DNA of 7,768 bases from assembly GCA_964550655.1 (NCBI GenBank), contig CAZKAQ010000156.1, forward strand, positions 1-7,768, given 5' to 3'. The notes under the pieces are model-generated. The model was given only the letters and a program-made list of their open reading frames with translations, ran no database searches and was not told where the DNA came from. Of the stretch, positions 1 through 6,299 are shown piece by piece (the stretch's first letter is position 1; every line of letters starts with the position of its first letter). A program made the position numbers and the translations under genes. The stretch comes from GCA-1730015 sp964550655. Its GTDB lineage: Bacteria > Pseudomonadota > Gammaproteobacteria > Granulosicoccales > Granulosicoccaceae.

Positions 1-66
1 CTAGTTGAAGATGAAGCACTGTTAGAAATTGAAGCAACAGCTAATCTGCGTCACCTTAGTTCATAA
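1..66 (+). CDS. Possible C-terminal tail of a plus-strand gene cut by the window edge
   Basis: Frame 1 is open from the first base to a TAA at 64-66 and encodes 21 residues, ending in ANLRHLSS. The other two plus frames hit stops within the first six bases. The composition (acidic, Leu/Ala/Glu-rich, then a basic Arg-His turn) would suit a helical C-terminus. A diverged second copy of the last codons lies at about 226-252 and keeps Asn-Leu-Arg-His-Leu with synonymous changes (CTG/TTG, CAC/CAT), which hints that the frame was once translated. An open stretch this short can arise by chance. If real, the gene converges on the P450 gene. No function can be assigned. Confidence 0.3.
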   Translation, partial: LVEDEALLEIEATANLRHLSS

Positions 67-102
67 AATTATCATGGCATGCGAAGATGGTAGATGCGCT
101 TA
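41..102 (+). repeat. Direct repeat, unit 1
   Basis: This unit begins CTAATCTGCGTCACCTTAG and ends with GTAGATGCGCTT at 90-101. The second unit at 232-302 matches at both ends, with substitutions and about 9 extra bases in the middle. It overlaps the possible plus-strand gene end and runs into the first REP-like palindrome, so gene tail and palindrome seem to have been copied together. Confidence 0.5.
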
Positions 103-119
103 GCGCTTATCGCCCCTAC
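89..119. repeat. REP-like palindromic element, copy 1
   Basis: The reverse complement reads GTAGGGGCGATAAGCG and then CTAAGCGCATCTAC. The outer arms GTAG (90-93) and CTAC (116-119) pair. GGTAGAT (89-95) pairs with ATCGCCC (109-115) apart from two mismatches. GCGCT and AGCGC (96-106) form an inner inverted repeat. From memory this resembles an intergenic repeat scattered through many proteobacterial genomes, with the pattern GTAGGGTGGATAAGCG...CGCATCCACC. That resemblance is recalled, not searched. Confidence 0.5.
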
Positions 120-160
120 AATCAGGATTACGGCACAGGCATCAATAAAGCTTCAACATC

Positions 161-192
161 GTAGGGTCCATAAGCTGCAAGGCGCATGTACC
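161..192. repeat. REP-like palindromic element, copy 2
   Basis: The element begins GTAGGGTCCATAAGC and ends GCGCATGTACC. GGTCCAT (165-171) and ATGTACC (186-192) pair with one mismatch, and GC (174-175) pairs with GC (184-185) around a short loop. It has the same architecture as the element at 89-119 but the opposite orientation. A third, badly decayed half-copy (GTAGATGCGCTT) begins at 290. Nearby repeats of this kind in opposite orientation can fold together as cruciform or transcript-end hairpins. Confidence 0.5.
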
Positions 193-231
193 ACAGGCAT
201 CGTTGAAAGTTAATTGCCTTTATCATGGCCA

Positions 232-302
232 CTAATTTGCGTCATCTTTGTTAATAAGATTGGCGGGATTGACACGGTGTGCAAAGATAGTAGATGCGCT
301 TC
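232..302 (+). repeat. Direct repeat, unit 2 (decayed)
   Basis: This unit begins CTAATTTGCGTCATCTTTG and ends with the 12-base exact match GTAGATGCGCTT (290-301). It is offset by 191 bases from unit 1 at the left end and by 200 bases at the right end, showing an internal insertion or deletion. Just upstream, the codons read Ala-Thr-Asn-Leu-Arg-His-Leu-Cys-stop, close to the corresponding tail in unit 1. The palindrome half that should follow has decayed. It looks like an old local duplication. Confidence 0.5.
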
Positions 303-352
303 TTGCCGGTATCGGAATCACTAACAGTGGCCTGGACAATAAACATAAGCTC

Positions 353-1648
353 TTAGCTTTCCCACTCTACAAATAACTGTTTCGGACCACGGAACGTTAT
401 GTTTGGTGAGTATTCAAGCACCTGGTCTTCCACTAACTGCAGATCCGGCAGTCGTTCAGACAATGTTTGTATAGCAATCGTGCCTTCAAGTCTCGCCAGC
501 CGTGCACCAAGGCAAAAGTGAATACCGTAACCAAAAGAAATATGTTTCTTTGCGTTGTCTCGATGAATATTGAATGTATCGGGTGAGGTAAATAATTCAG
601 GCTCATGATTGGCAGCTGCCAGGCTTAAAAATACCTGAGTACCCGCTGGCACTGTGATACCTGCAATCTCGGTATCTACATTTGTGACTCGTCTCCAGCT
701 TGTTTGTGGTGATTCAAATCGCAACACTTCTTCGAGCGTGTTGGGAATCAACGAAGCATCAGCGCATAATTCTTTCCAGACATCTCGACGAGGTAACAGA
801 CAAAGCAACGAGTTACTCAGGTAGTTACTGACAATCTCATGCCCGGCAAAAGACAAACCATAGATTATCGATTCCACTTCACGGTAGGACAACTCATCCG
901 GATTTGCATCGTGCGCATCGAGTAGTTCAGAGGTCAGATCATCTGCACGTGCTGTTTTGCGGGTAGCGACAAACTCTCTGCAGTATCGCCAGTAACGCAG
1001 CATCTTGTTGGCTATATCTACCTGTTCTTCTTCATCAGGATTACCCCAGGTAAACGCCAGCCGGTTAGAAGTCCAGCTGATGAGCTTTTCATCATCTGAT
1101 TCAGGAAAGCCGATAAATCTGAAAATGATCTGCCCCGGTAACGGATGGCCAAAGCTACTGACAAACTCAGCCTGCGTTCCATTGGCAACCATCTCATCAA
1201 TCAGTTCATGACTGCGTTTTTTGATATACGGCTCAAGCACCTTCATGCGTCGGGCTGAAAAACCCTGTCTTGTATATTTTTTGATTCGCGAATGTTCCGG
1301 CTGCTGTTTGTTTGACATGACAGCAACAGGATTAAAATCTTCCGCTGCCAACACTGCTGCCGCGCGCTCGCAAACCGGGAATACCGGATCCTGTACGTTC
1401 TCTGATGAATAAACATCATGATCAGAAAAAATATCAAGCAGATCCTGCATCCGGGTAACCACCAGAAAGCCCAACTTTTCAGAATAAAAAATCGGCTGTT
1501 CGTTTCTTAGTCTCGCGAGTTCCGGATAGGGATTGACCAGATAATCATCTGTAAAAGTAGTAAAGTTATGATCAACCGGACAACCGGATGGTTTGCTCCT
1601 GGCCGGTTGTCTTATCTTGTGGTACGCGTCATCAGCGTCGGTACTCAT
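353..1648 (-). CDS. Cytochrome P450, CYP116-like haem domain without fused reductase
   Basis: This is a soluble bacterial P450 of 431 residues, the normal length for a stand-alone haem domain. Visible landmarks are the C-helix PEHSR (117-121), helix I AGHEIVSN (268-275), the K-helix Glu307-x-x-Arg310 and the haem loop FGYGIHFCLG, with Cys379 as the expected iron ligand. From memory, the regions EQPIFYSEKLG, SLIPNTLEEVLR, SWRRVTNVDT and the FRGP...VEW ending resemble the haem domain of CYP116B P450s such as P450RhF. Here the protein stops where those continue into an FMN/ferredoxin reductase, so separate redox partners are needed; none is in the window. Helix I has Ile272 where the conserved threonine normally sits. 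The ATG is backed by a strong Shine-Dalgarno. The gene starts 66 bases after hpaH on the same strand with no clear terminator between, so co-transcription with the hpa genes is likely. The substrate is unknown; an aromatic acid feeding the pathway is a guess. Confidence 0.9.
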   Translation of the reverse strand: MSTDADDAYHKIRQPARSKPSGCPVDHNFTTFTDDYLVNPYPELARLRNEQPIFYSEKLGFLVVTRMQDLLDIFSDHDVYSSENVQDPVFPVCERAAAVLAAEDFNPVAVMSNKQQPEHSRIKKYTRQGFSARRMKVLEPYIKKRSHELIDEMVANGTQAEFVSSFGHPLPGQIIFRFIGFPESDDEKLISWTSNRLAFTWGNPDEEEQVDIANKMLRYWRYCREFVATRKTARADDLTSELLDAHDANPDELSYREVESIIYGLSFAGHEIVSNYLSNSLLCLLPRRDVWKELCADASLIPNTLEEVLRFESPQTSWRRVTNVDTEIAGITVPAGTQVFLSLAAANHEPELFTSPDTFNIHRDNAKKHISFGYGIHFCLGARLARLEGTIAIQTLSERLPDLQLVEDQVLEYSPNITFRGPKQLFVEWES

Positions 1649-1653
1649 GGCAT

Positions 1654-1660
1654 GCTCCTC
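1654..1660 (-). promoter_or_regulatory. Shine-Dalgarno site of the P450 gene
   Basis: On the minus strand GAGGAGC lies with 6 bases between AGGAG and the ATG at 1646-1648. This is a strong, well-placed site that fixes the start codon and shows the P450 gene has its own ribosome entry despite lying last in the cluster. Confidence 0.75.
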
Positions 1661-1714
1661 AGGTGAGTTGCTCGTACATTGTATTTTTCACGCTTAATAA
1701 AAGCAGCTTGCTCA

Positions 1715-2515
1715 TTAGTTGAAGTCTATTTCAACAGAACCGAAATTGCCGAAATCTGCTTTAATCCGGCTGCCGGGCGGGCACTCAACAGGCCGGATAA
1801 AGCTGCCTGACAAAATGATCTGACCCGGTTCAATACGTTGCCCGTACTGCGCTATACGGCGCGCCAGCCAAACCACACTCTCTACCGGATCATTGAGCAC
1901 GCCAGCGCCGAGGCCGGTCTCTTCGACCTCACCGTTACGAGATGTGATCGCGCCGACCCATCGAAGATCAAATGCATCAACCGCGTGTTTTTCTGATCCC
2001 AGAACCACCCCTGCATTAGCCGCGTTATCACTGATGGTATCGAAAATTTTGCGGGTTTCGCCGCTATCTGCATCGACGCGCTCGATCCGTGTATCAAGTA
2101 TTTCAATTGACGGTGCCACGTAATCTGTCGCTGCCAACACATCAGCCCGGGTAACATTCCCGTCTCCGATTGCGGTTTTCATAACAAAGGCTATCTCAGC
2201 TTCAATCCGCGGTTGGATAAAACGATCCTTTGGCACGGCGCTGCGGTGGTCGAAGGCCATGTCATCAAACAGAATGCCACTGTCAGGGATGTCGATATTC
2301 AGGGCATATTGCATCGCTTTGGATGTCAGCCCGATTTTCCAACCGATAACTGATCGACCCTGCTCAAGCTTCTCACGGTAAATAGCGTTTTGGATCGCGT
2401 AGGCATCATCCATATCCATCTCTGGAAAACGTTTTGTCAGTAAGCCGATTTGCTTACGACTGACTTCGGCGGCCAATAGATCGACGGCGGCTCTGGCATG
2501 ATCTTCCGGGGTCAT
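1715..2515 (-). CDS. hpaH: 2-oxohept-3-ene-1,7-dioate hydratase (HpaH/HpcG)
   Basis: This enzyme adds water to 2-oxohept-3-enedioate (or its enol tautomer) to give 4-hydroxy-2-oxoheptanedioate, the substrate of the HpaI aldolase. The 266 residues match the length of E. coli HpcG (267). The hydratase/decarboxylase signature is intact: the divalent-metal ligands correspond to Glu105 and Glu107 in QPRIEAEIAF and Glu138 in SIEILD, each one position before the HpcG residues Glu106, Glu108 and Glu139. Lys60 lies in GWKIGLTSK and the DSGILFDD segment spans 78-85. The start ATG overlaps the stop of hpaG in an ATGA (2512-2515), and TGAGGA lies 9 bases upstream, which suggests translational coupling. 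The related dienoate hydratases MhpD and DmpE share the fold, but the neighbours select the homoprotocatechuate pathway. The protein is cytoplasmic. The aldolase that should follow is not in the window. Confidence 0.93.
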   Translation of the reverse strand: MTPEDHARAAVDLLAAEVSRKQIGLLTKRFPEMDMDDAYAIQNAIYREKLEQGRSVIGWKIGLTSKAMQYALNIDIPDSGILFDDMAFDHRSAVPKDRFIQPRIEAEIAFVMKTAIGDGNVTRADVLAATDYVAPSIEILDTRIERVDADSGETRKIFDTISDNAANAGVVLGSEKHAVDAFDLRWVGAITSRNGEVEETGLGAGVLNDPVESVVWLARRIAQYGQRIEPGQIILSGSFIRPVECPPGSRIKADFGNFGSVEIDFN

Positions 2516-3366
2516 ACCGTTTCGTCCTCAATCGTGTTGCGCAGTGTACCGATGGTATTCACCTCAACTTCTACGACGTCACCCGGTGCAAGATATTGCG
2601 GTGGATCAAGCCGCGCACCTGAACCGGTTGGTGTGCCTGTGACAATGATATCTCCGGGCTGAAGCGTCATGAAGGTCGAGATATATTCAATCTCGCGCCG
2701 GATCGGGTGCATCATCCGGGATAGCACATCGTCCTGACGAACCTCTCCGTTCACGCGAGTAACTATACGTGCGTCATCGAGTTGCGCTGCCTCGGTGAAG
2801 GGAACCAACCACGGGCCGATGGCAGCGGAGTTATCCCAATTCTTACCTTGTGTAACGTTGAATTTTGCATGCCGCACCCAATCGCGGATCGTACCTTCGT
2901 TACAGATAGTCAGGGCAGCGATGTGATCGTAAGCATCGGCTTGCGTGATGCGGCGACCGGCTTTGCCAATCACAACCGCAACTTCGCCTTCATAATCCAG
3001 TTGATGACTTTCGGGTGGTCGGATTAAAGGACGATTGTGACCGGTAAAACCTGAGGCGAAACGCGGAAACAGCGACATGAATTTTGGCTGTTCTGAACCG
3101 TCCTTGTATTCTGCGTTGCGGTCGGGGAAGTTAACACCCACACACAGGATGCGCCGCGCGTTGGGCAGCACCATGTCAAAGTCATACTCCGTATGAGTCA
3201 CCGCCTTTGCTTCGGCTGCGGCAGCAAGCTGACCCAACTGATTGGCTTGAACCACATCTAATAACGTTGGCCACTGCGGGAATGCATCGTTCAATGCAAT
3301 CATCCCTGCGTCTGTAACGGCGCCGTAGTGCTGTTCACCGGAGGCGGTGTAGGTTGCAAATTTCAT
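2512..3366 (-). CDS. hpaG: FAH-family decarboxylase/isomerase of the homoprotocatechuate pathway (HpaG-type)
   Basis: This is a fumarylacetoacetate hydrolase-fold enzyme of 284 residues. In this operon the expected role is decarboxylation of 5-oxopent-3-ene-1,2,5-tricarboxylate and isomerisation of the 2-hydroxyhepta-2,4-dienedioate product. A small N-terminal region (1-68) precedes the catalytic domain: RRILCVGVNF (71-80), the metal-binding DYEGE with Glu126 and Glu128, NEGTIRDW (156-163) with Glu157 where most relatives have Asp, QGKNWD with Lys175, and GTPTGSG (244-250). E. coli HpaG has about 430 residues and two fused FAH domains; this protein is a single domain, so one chain does both steps or a second copy lies elsewhere. 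The start ATG has AGGAG 7 bases upstream. It follows hpaD after 40 bases and overlaps hpaH by 4. The fold is certain; the exact substrate rests on context. Confidence 0.85.
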   Translation of the reverse strand: MKFATYTASGEQHYGAVTDAGMIALNDAFPQWPTLLDVVQANQLGQLAAAAEAKAVTHTEYDFDMVLPNARRILCVGVNFPDRNAEYKDGSEQPKFMSLFPRFASGFTGHNRPLIRPPESHQLDYEGEVAVVIGKAGRRITQADAYDHIAALTICNEGTIRDWVRHAKFNVTQGKNWDNSAAIGPWLVPFTEAAQLDDARIVTRVNGEVRQDDVLSRMMHPIRREIEYISTFMTLQPGDIIVTGTPTGSGARLDPPQYLAPGDVVEVEVNTIGTLRNTIEDETV

Positions 3367-3406
3367 TTAATGGCTCCTGACATGCCTGGGTTTTTCGAAT
3401 TCAATA

Positions 3407-4390
3407 TCACGGTGCGATAATCGGGCTGGCCTTGATTTCAGAGTCTTTGGTATCCACACCGACAAAGGTTGTTCCGTGTTTGAACCAACTTTCCGGCGCT
3501 GCAGCACCCCACAATGTTTGACGTTGCGGGTCAGTCAGATCCCATTTAATGGGCTCAAGATCAGGATCAACCGTTTGGTAGTCCGAACAATAAATCTCAA
3601 TCCGGTGACCATCGGGATCAAGGATGTATAAAAAGAAAGCGTTAGAAATACCGTGACGGCCAGGGCCGCGTTCGATGTTGCTGACATAGCCTGTCGTTGC
3701 CATCAGATCGAGAAGATCAATGATGTTTAACGGTGTCGGAACCCAAAATGCCACATGGTGCATGCGTGGACCTGTACCGTTAGTAAAGGCCATATCGTGT
3801 ACGCCGCCTTTGCGGTGCAACCATGCCGCCCAGAGCTTTTTACTGTCTTCATCTTCGGTGTATTCAGTTACACGAAAACCAAAGTCCGAATAAAAATCAA
3901 CCGATGCATCTACATCATGACTGAAGCAATTAAAGTGATCTATCCGCAGCGGTTTAACCCCACGGTACAACGCGTACTTTTGATGGATTGGCTCGAGACG
4001 ATCCATCTTGTGATAAAACTCAAGTGGTATACCCATGTTGTCAGAGGTAAGCAGCGTCTTGCCCTGGTAAGGTCGATCTACCCACTCTGTGGGACGACCC
4101 TTGCCTTTAAAATACGCGTCAGCCCTGGTTAGATCATCTTCGTCGAAAGTTTTAAATCCCATCACCTCAACTGTGCCGGGTTGATCTGATTTTTGCAGAA
4201 TCACGCAATGGTGGCCGCGTTCTTCCATTGCGCGCAAATAGATGTGGTTGTCGGTTTCGTCAGTAACCTGAAGTCCCAAAATCTCAGTGTAGAATGTTTT
4301 GGAAGCAGCAAGATCTTTGACGTTTAAACACACATGACTCAATCGGATTGTGTTGAAATCAGGGTATAGATTCGGTGCAGGTACAGGCAT
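3407..4390 (-). CDS. hpaD: Homoprotocatechuate 2,3-dioxygenase, type I extradiol (VOC) class
   Basis: This enzyme opens the ring of 3,4-dihydroxyphenylacetate next to the diol, giving 5-carboxymethyl-2-hydroxymuconate semialdehyde. It has 327 residues with two glyoxalase/VOC modules: an N-terminal one at about 15-127 and a catalytic one at about 148-270. The metal ligands expected from the Brevibacterium and Arthrobacter enzymes (His155, His214, Glu267) align with His152 in DHFN, His212 in RMHHVAF and Glu265 in HRIEIY. The second-sphere residues His200, His248 and Tyr257 align with His198, His246 and Tyr255. The sequence cannot tell iron from manganese. The C-terminus is shorter than in those homologues (about 360 residues), so their extra tail is missing. 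It is unrelated to E. coli HpaD, which is LigB-like. The ATG directly abuts the hpaE stop, with GGGAG 8 bases upstream inside hpaE. Confidence 0.93.
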   Translation of the reverse strand: MPVPAPNLYPDFNTIRLSHVCLNVKDLAASKTFYTEILGLQVTDETDNHIYLRAMEERGHHCVILQKSDQPGTVEVMGFKTFDEDDLTRADAYFKGKGRPTEWVDRPYQGKTLLTSDNMGIPLEFYHKMDRLEPIHQKYALYRGVKPLRIDHFNCFSHDVDASVDFYSDFGFRVTEYTEDEDSKKLWAAWLHRKGGVHDMAFTNGTGPRMHHVAFWVPTPLNIIDLLDLMATTGYVSNIERGPGRHGISNAFFLYILDPDGHRIEIYCSDYQTVDPDLEPIKWDLTDPQRQTLWGAAAPESWFKHGTTFVGVDTKDSEIKASPIIAP

Positions 4391-5902
4391 CTAAAGTGCT
4401 CCCAGTTTAGTTATCTTGTGCTGACCGATAGCAAAACCGATATGCTTTTGTTCCATGTAGAACTCAAACGACCAATCGCCGCCATCGCGGCCAATACCGG
4501 ATGCTTTCACCCCGCCAAACGGTGTGGGAAGATGGCGCACGTTTTCGGAATTGACCCAGATCATTCCTGCTTCAAGCTTGTCGGTGAAACGTAACGCGCG
4601 CGTTAAATCGTTGGTCCAGACATAACCCGTCAGACCGTAGGGAATGTCGTTCGCAATTTGCAGTGCTTCTTCTTCAGTACTGAAAGGGATCGACGTTAAC
4701 ACCGGGCCAAAGATTTCCTCTTGCGAAATTCGCATGTGATTGTTGGCCTGCGTGAACAAAGTCGGGCGGACAAAGTAACCTTCTTCGCCGACGGTTACAC
4801 CCCCAGCCGCTACCACCGCGCCATCTTCTTTAGCGATATCGAAATAACTTGTTACTTTATTAAAGTGCTCTTCGGTCACCAAAGGGCCAACTTCTGTTGT
4901 CGGGTCGAGCGGATGACCCACTTTGATGTTATTAACTCGTTCTATAAGCCTGGTTTCGAACGCTTCGCGAACAGTATCTTGTATTAACAGGCGCGAGGAA
5001 GAAGTGCAGCGCTCACCATTGATCGAATAAATCATGAAGATCGCCGCGTCCAGGGCACGATCAAGATCCGCATCATCAAATACAATAACGGGGTTCTTAC
5101 CACCTAACTCAAGATGATTACGCTTTAGTGTATCCGCACCCTGTTTCGTGATCAGGCTGCCAGTACGAGATTCCCCGACAAAGGCGATGGCTTTAATCTT
5201 TGGATGTTCGCAAAGCGCTTTACCCGCATCTTCGCCAAAACCATTGACGGTATTCAACACCCCCGGTGGTAGTCCTGCCTCCTCTGCAATTTCCACTAAC
5301 AAACGTGCTGTCAGTGGCGATGCTTCAGCGGGTTTGTGTACCACGGTGCAACCAGCTGCTAAGGCGGGAGCGATTTTCCATGTCGACAACATGAAGGGTG
5401 TGTTCCACGGCGTTATCACACCGACCGGCCCCATCGGTACCCGTGTTGTGATATTCATCAATGTAGGTGATTTCAGATGCTGACCGTCTCGCGCCTGCAC
5501 AACCTGATCGGCAAAATAGCGAAAGTTTTCAGCACCTCGCAATGCCGCTTTTGACATGAATTTGAAAGCCTGCCCGGTGTCCCAACATTCGCAAAGCGCG
5601 ATTTCTTCTGCGCGTGCTTCGATCCCTTCGGCAATCCGAATGAGTATCTTCTTACGTTCACCTGCAGGCATATCGCGCCATGCAGCGAATGCGTTATGGG
5701 CAGAGTTTGCAGCGGCATCGATGTCGGTCGCAGTTCCCTGTGCAACGTCGCAGATGACAGATTTATCGACTGGAGAAATGGATTGAAAGACACCAGCTTC
5801 ACCGGGCGTATCTTTACCCGCAATTCGGTTTTGAATACCGGTTGTTTTAAAGCGTTCCAGGTATCCGGATAGCTTGTTTATATTCTCGTTGAGAACACTC
5901 AT
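4391..5902 (-). CDS. hpaE: 5-carboxymethyl-2-hydroxymuconate semialdehyde dehydrogenase (HpaE)
   Basis: This NAD-dependent aldehyde dehydrogenase oxidises the HpaD ring-opening product to 5-carboxymethyl-2-hydroxymuconate. Its 503 residues are the usual size for the family. Visible motifs are TPWNTPF with Asn167, the cofactor-binding HKPAE with Lys190, FVGESRTG (241-248), the general base Glu265 in LELGGKNP, the nucleophile Cys299 in NGERCTSSS, EEIFGP with Glu396, and PFGGVKASGIGRDGG (461-475). ERCTSSSR and the FGGVKASGIGRDGGDWSFEF region fit HpaE-type hydroxymuconic-semialdehyde dehydrogenases. A betaine or general aldehyde dehydrogenase would share the core motifs, so the specific name leans on position between hpaF and hpaD. 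Its ATG overlaps the hpaF stop by one base (TAATG), with GGAG 8 bases upstream. It is cytoplasmic, probably a tetramer as in the family. Confidence 0.93.
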   Translation of the reverse strand: MSVLNENINKLSGYLERFKTTGIQNRIAGKDTPGEAGVFQSISPVDKSVICDVAQGTATDIDAAANSAHNAFAAWRDMPAGERKKILIRIAEGIEARAEEIALCECWDTGQAFKFMSKAALRGAENFRYFADQVVQARDGQHLKSPTLMNITTRVPMGPVGVITPWNTPFMLSTWKIAPALAAGCTVVHKPAEASPLTARLLVEIAEEAGLPPGVLNTVNGFGEDAGKALCEHPKIKAIAFVGESRTGSLITKQGADTLKRNHLELGGKNPVIVFDDADLDRALDAAIFMIYSINGERCTSSSRLLIQDTVREAFETRLIERVNNIKVGHPLDPTTEVGPLVTEEHFNKVTSYFDIAKEDGAVVAAGGVTVGEEGYFVRPTLFTQANNHMRISQEEIFGPVLTSIPFSTEEEALQIANDIPYGLTGYVWTNDLTRALRFTDKLEAGMIWVNSENVRHLPTPFGGVKASGIGRDGGDWSFEFYMEQKHIGFAIGQHKITKLGAL

Positions 5903-6288
5903 TAGTTCGACTCCAGGTGGTCACGAACATTTCCGAATTTCGGCGACAGGGTGGCATCGATGTCACGCATTTCCGCGGACAAGGCAATGGATTGCGTTTC
6001 CATCGCAGGCGCCATGAATGTTTTCAGGGCAGCAAAGATACGTGTGACGGCGTCTTCTTTTACGTCCTGCGGTCGACCTTCACGCAGACGGATTGAAAGA
6101 TCAATGAAGCCATGTTTGGGGTTACCGTCGGCCATCGATACATGATCAACACGGGTGGCACGTACACGAATACCTGCAGTTGGAAAGGCCTCAATGTCGG
6201 CTGCGACTGCACGAATGGCTTCGCACAACGCACCCATGTCAACGGTACTTTCCAGGTTAGCTGAATACTCGATGTGAAAGTGGGGCAC
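5902..6288 (-). CDS. hpaF: 5-carboxymethyl-2-hydroxymuconate delta-isomerase (HpaF/HpcD)
   Basis: This tautomerase-superfamily enzyme converts 5-carboxymethyl-2-hydroxymuconate to its 2-oxo isomer, the substrate for HpaG. It has 128 residues (E. coli HpcD has about 126). The N-terminus reads MPHFHIEYSAN, like HpcD MPHF, and places Pro directly after the initiator so that it becomes the catalytic N-terminal proline once Met is removed. Other conserved segments are FPTAGIRVRA (35-44), the SMADG turn (51-55) and REGRPQD (69-75). The start codon is GTG (6286-6288), fixed by the need for Pro at position 2 and by AAGGA 6 bases upstream. It is the first gene of the operon, lying just behind the promoter and operator region, and it overlaps hpaE by one base. 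Assignment is firm from the sequence and the adjoining hpaE and hpaD genes. Confidence 0.93.
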   Translation of the reverse strand: MPHFHIEYSANLESTVDMGALCEAIRAVAADIEAFPTAGIRVRATRVDHVSMADGNPKHGFIDLSIRLREGRPQDVKEDAVTRIFAALKTFMAPAMETQSIALSAEMRDIDATLSPKFGNVRDHLESN

Positions 6289-6294
6289 GTAATT

Positions 6295-6299
6295 TCCTT
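6295..6299 (-). promoter_or_regulatory. Shine-Dalgarno site of hpaF (GTG start)
   Basis: AAGGA on the minus strand is followed by 6 bases and then GTG. It supports the non-ATG start of the first gene in the operon. It overlaps the first bases of the palindrome at 6298-6309. Confidence 0.7.

Larger units (their letters stand above)
67..352. other. Non-coding stretch with decayed palindromic and direct repeats
   Basis: No credible gene is seen in this roughly 290-base interval between the possible plus-strand gene end and the P450 stop codon. It is a mosaic of repeats: two REP-like palindromes, and a diverged direct duplication whose units lie at about 41-102 and 232-302. Further exact 10-base matches are TTATCATGGC at 69-78 and 220-229, and CACAGGCATC at 134-143 and 192-201. 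No strong hairpin with a U-run follows the P450 stop on the minus strand; the best candidate is a 4-bp stem at 319-329. The palindromes may therefore be what ends the catabolic transcript, but that is inference. Confidence 0.6.

Noticed and set aside
319..329. Small hairpin CACT-AAC-AGTG after the P450 stop
   Set aside because: A 4-bp stem with no U-run is too weak to call a terminator.
1678..1683. Possible -10 box TACAAT (minus strand) giving the P450 gene its own promoter
   Set aside because: No acceptable -35 hexamer lies 16-18 bases upstream, so it is not enough to claim a promoter.
3755..4132. Plus-strand open frame of 125 codons antisense to hpaD
   Set aside because: It lies wholly inside hpaD, whose catalytic residues are all in place on the minus strand. 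Its translation shows no recognisable motif.
5473..5823. Minus-strand open frame of 116 codons inside hpaE
   Set aside because: It is an out-of-frame reading of the hpaE N-terminal region. The hpaE frame carries continuous ALDH motifs through this stretch.
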